A stretch of 32,842 nt of DNA from Clostridia bacterium (GTDB lineage Bacteria; Bacillota; Clostridia; UMGS1883; UMGS1540): assembly GCA_017442155.1 (NCBI GenBank), contig JAFSAU010000028.1:1-32842 (forward strand), read 5' to 3'. The notes under the pieces are model-generated. The model made no database searches. It saw only the letters and a list, made by a program, of their open reading frames with translations, and had not been told where the DNA came from. Numbering within the stretch: the stretch's first letter is position 1; every line of letters begins with the position of its first letter. Below are positions 31,281-32,842 of the stretch, piece by piece. A program made the translations under genes and the position numbers.

Positions 31281-32174
31281 TTATTTTTCGCCCGGCGAAA
31301 CCATTTCCTTTATCCCCGCCGCAAGCCCTGCAATCCCCTGAATTTCCGAAGGAATAATCAGCTTTGTCGCCTTGCCGTCCGCAACCTTTTCAAGGGCTTC
31401 CAGGCTCTTAATGGTCAGGTACGCCTGGCCGGGATTCGCCTCGTTAATCATGCGGATACCTTCTGCTCTGGCCTTCTGCACCTTAAGAATGGCTTCCGCT
31501 TCACCCTCAGCCTGCCGGATTGCGGCCTCTCTTTCCGCTTCTGCACGTAAAATGGCCGATTCCTTTTCACCCTCTGCGACCAGCACGGCAGATTTTTTCT
31601 CGCCCTCTGCACGCAAAATCGCCTCGCGCCGTTCACGCTCTGCCTTCATCTGCTTTTCCATCGCATCCTGAATTTCCCGTGGCGGAATAATATTTTTTAG
31701 TTCTACACGGTTAATTTTAATACCCCAGGGATCCGTGGCTTCGTCCAGGATTGCCCGCATCTTCGTATTGACCGTATCGCGGGAAGTCAGCGTTTCATCC
31801 AGCTCCAGGTCACCGATAATATTCCGGAGTGTCGTTGCTGTCAGATTCTCAATCGCCATCATCGGACGTTCCACACCGTAGGTATAGAGCTTCGGGTCTG
31901 TAATCTGGAAATACACAACCGTATCAATGTGCATTGTAACATTATCCTTTGTAATCACAGCCTGTGGCTCAAAGTCCACCACCTGCTCCTTCAGATTCAC
32001 CCTGCGGGAAATCTTGTCAATAAACGGGACTTTAAAATGGAAGCCCACGTTCCAGGTGCCCTTATAGGCACCCAACCGCTCAATTACATACGCATACGCC
32101 TGCGGTACGATTTTAATGTTAGAAATCACGACTAAAAATGCGAGTATAATAAGTCCTCCTAAAATATATCCCAT
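31281..32174 (-). CDS. qmcA: SPFH/band 7 (stomatin-like, paraslipin) membrane protein
   Basis: The 297-residue product has an N-terminal membrane segment (about residues 3-22), the SPFH domain (QAYAYVIERLGAYKGTWNVGFHFKVPFIDKI, EQVVDFEPQAVITKDNV, VVYFQITDP, NIIPPREIQDAMEKQMKAERERR) and a long Ala/Glu/Arg coiled coil (about 185-245). Such proteins form large membrane-associated oligomers linked to lipid microdomains and membrane-protein quality control. Length and wording match QmcA/YbbK. It is encoded directly after the nfeD gene (13-nt gap), the usual partner pair, and the two are probably co-transcribed. Confidence 0.93.
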   Translation of the reverse strand: MGYILGGLIILAFLVVISNIKIVPQAYAYVIERLGAYKGTWNVGFHFKVPFIDKISRRVNLKEQVVDFEPQAVITKDNVTMHIDTVVYFQITDPKLYTYGVERPMMAIENLTATTLRNIIGDLELDETLTSRDTVNTKMRAILDEATDPWGIKINRVELKNIIPPREIQDAMEKQMKAERERREAILRAEGEKKSAVLVAEGEKESAILRAEAEREAAIRQAEGEAEAILKVQKARAEGIRMINEANPGQAYLTIKSLEALEKVADGKATKLIIPSEIQGIAGLAAGIKEMVSPGEK

Positions 32175-32187
32175 ACCTTTCTCCTTT

Positions 32188-32625
32188 CTATCGCTTCTGG
32201 CTTACCACGGCTTTAACGCCGCTGATTCCCTCAACCTCGACCCTTTCACCCTCCGGGATTTTAATACCATGTGCCGCCTTTGCGGACCACACTGCTCCCA
32301 TCACGCGAATCTGGCCTGTTCCGCTGACCTCGTCAATTTTCTCTGTCACGATGCCCTCTGCACCGATAATCCGGTCGGCGTTGGTCGCCGTTCGCCGAAC
32401 CTCCATCCGCTTCCGGACATACGGCAGAAGAAATGCAAGCAATACGCCGGACACAAGAAAGAATACGGCCAGCTGTACGGAAAGAATAACATCCAGCACG
32501 GCACATAGCATTGCCGCCAGCGCGCCGGCCGCAAACCAGACACTCACAAGCCCTTGCGTTACGGCTTCCACAACCAGTGCTACCACCAGTATGGCCGCCC
32601 AGATGCCGATATATACCTCCTGCAT
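32188..32625 (-). CDS. NfeD family membrane protein
   Basis: The 145-residue short-form NfeD has two or three hydrophobic segments (about residues 5-25 and 30-65), then a soluble C-terminal OB-fold domain (GAEGIVTEKIDEVSGTGQIRVMGAVWSAKA, ending in VEVEGISGVKAVV). It partners the SPFH protein encoded next. I start at the ATG complementary to 32623-32625, 6 nt after GAGGTG. A GTG three codons earlier lies inside that ribosome site. It has its own consensus promoter. Confidence 0.9.
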   Translation of the reverse strand: MQEVYIGIWAAILVVALVVEAVTQGLVSVWFAAGALAAMLCAVLDVILSVQLAVFFLVSGVLLAFLLPYVRKRMEVRRTATNADRIIGAEGIVTEKIDEVSGTGQIRVMGAVWSAKAAHGIKIPEGERVEVEGISGVKAVVSQKR

Positions 32626-32643
32626 ATCTATCACCTCGTCCTT

Positions 32644-32672
32644 AGTATAGCATATTCTGTCCGTCTTGTCAA
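32644..32672 (-). promoter_or_regulatory. Promoter of nfeD-qmcA
   Basis: On the minus strand consensus TTGACA (complement of 32667-32672) is 17 bp from TATACT (complement of 32644-32649), about 19 bp before the nfeD start. Confidence 0.85.
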
Positions 32673-32730
32673 GTATGCATCGCCGTAGTATTTTCCAAAC
32701 GATGTAGGTTTACAATAGATGTGTTACACT

Positions 32731-32776
32731 ACACGCAATTTTGTTACGAGCAAAGCTCATAACAGAAATTGCATGT
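32731..32776. repeat. Imperfect inverted repeat near the right edge
   Basis: ACACGCAATTTTGTTACGAGC (from 32731) is largely complementary to 32755-32776 across a 3-nt loop. It is AT-rich, has no T run and has no gene to either side inside the window. I see no gene in 32673-32842; a weak extended -10 (TGTTATAGT, 32811-32819) may belong to a rightward gene beyond the edge. Confidence 0.45.
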
Positions 32777-32842
32777 TCTACAAAAAAATATACGGAACCT
32801 CTTAAATTTGTGTTATAGTTAAGTCACCACAACCAAAATACA

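Noticed and set aside
1..32842. CRISPR array, intact insertion sequence or phage module
   Set aside because: I saw no regularly spaced direct repeats with unique spacers, no transposase and no phage structural genes; only a recombinase remnant and dispersed hairpin repeats.

Overview
The window reads as chromosomal DNA of a low-to-mid GC Firmicute, most likely a gut-type member of the class Clostridia. This rests on AGGAGG ribosome sites, TTGACA-17-TATAAT promoters, an S-layer-homology surface protein, RqcH, a Clostridium-style MurQ operon and a tmRNA whose tag ends in LAFAA. No 16S gene is present, so genus cannot be given. By eye, base composition alternates between AT-rich blocks (about 1-3000, 14755-22600, 27100-30750) and GC-richer blocks (3400-13200, 22676-26870, 30873-32640). 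This suggests accessory islands set into a conserved backbone.

Layout. Positions 1-1776 hold a leftward polyphosphate-polymerase-like (VTC) module: a DUF4956 membrane protein cut by the window edge, a VTC-domain protein and a metallo-beta-lactamase-fold lipoprotein. Two near-identical tandem operators precede the last two genes. Next comes the C-terminal remnant of a large serine recombinase, abutting a leftward tRNA-Ser(UGA)-tRNA-Ser(GCU) operon. Positions 3419-13213 are all leftward: an SLH-domain surface protein, an apparent operon (amino-acid solute-binding protein, a permease with a large extra domain, ATPase, KDG-kinase-like PfkB kinase, N-acetylhexosamine-kinase-like protein) and rqcH. 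Positions 13378-14706 carry rightward rplM-rpsI and an HU gene.

Positions 14755-21961 form the most unusual block. A divergent AraC-type regulator faces a rightward cluster encoding an AtuA-like protein, a DUF4387 protein, an M20 amidohydrolase, an M81/MlrC metallopeptidase, the two subunits of a class I fumarase/tartrate-dehydratase-type hydro-lyase and a small unknown protein. It looks like a self-contained catabolic pathway of unknown substrate.

After a Fic-domain remnant, positions 22676-26870 form a three-gene operon. It encodes an XRE DNA-binding domain fused to a BadF-type (MurK-like) sugar kinase, the MurNAc-6P etherase MurQ, and a 739-residue orphan glycoside-hydrolase-like protein. 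Together they suggest amino-sugar salvage.

Positions 26981-30874 hold a TetR regulator and a secreted GLUG/Cys-rich surface protein split by a +1 frameshift, bracketed by two copies of a structured ~117-nt repeat. The second copy ends on the tmRNA 3' end. The window closes with leftward ssrA, qmcA and nfeD. All functions are read from motifs and family resemblance; no database search was run.
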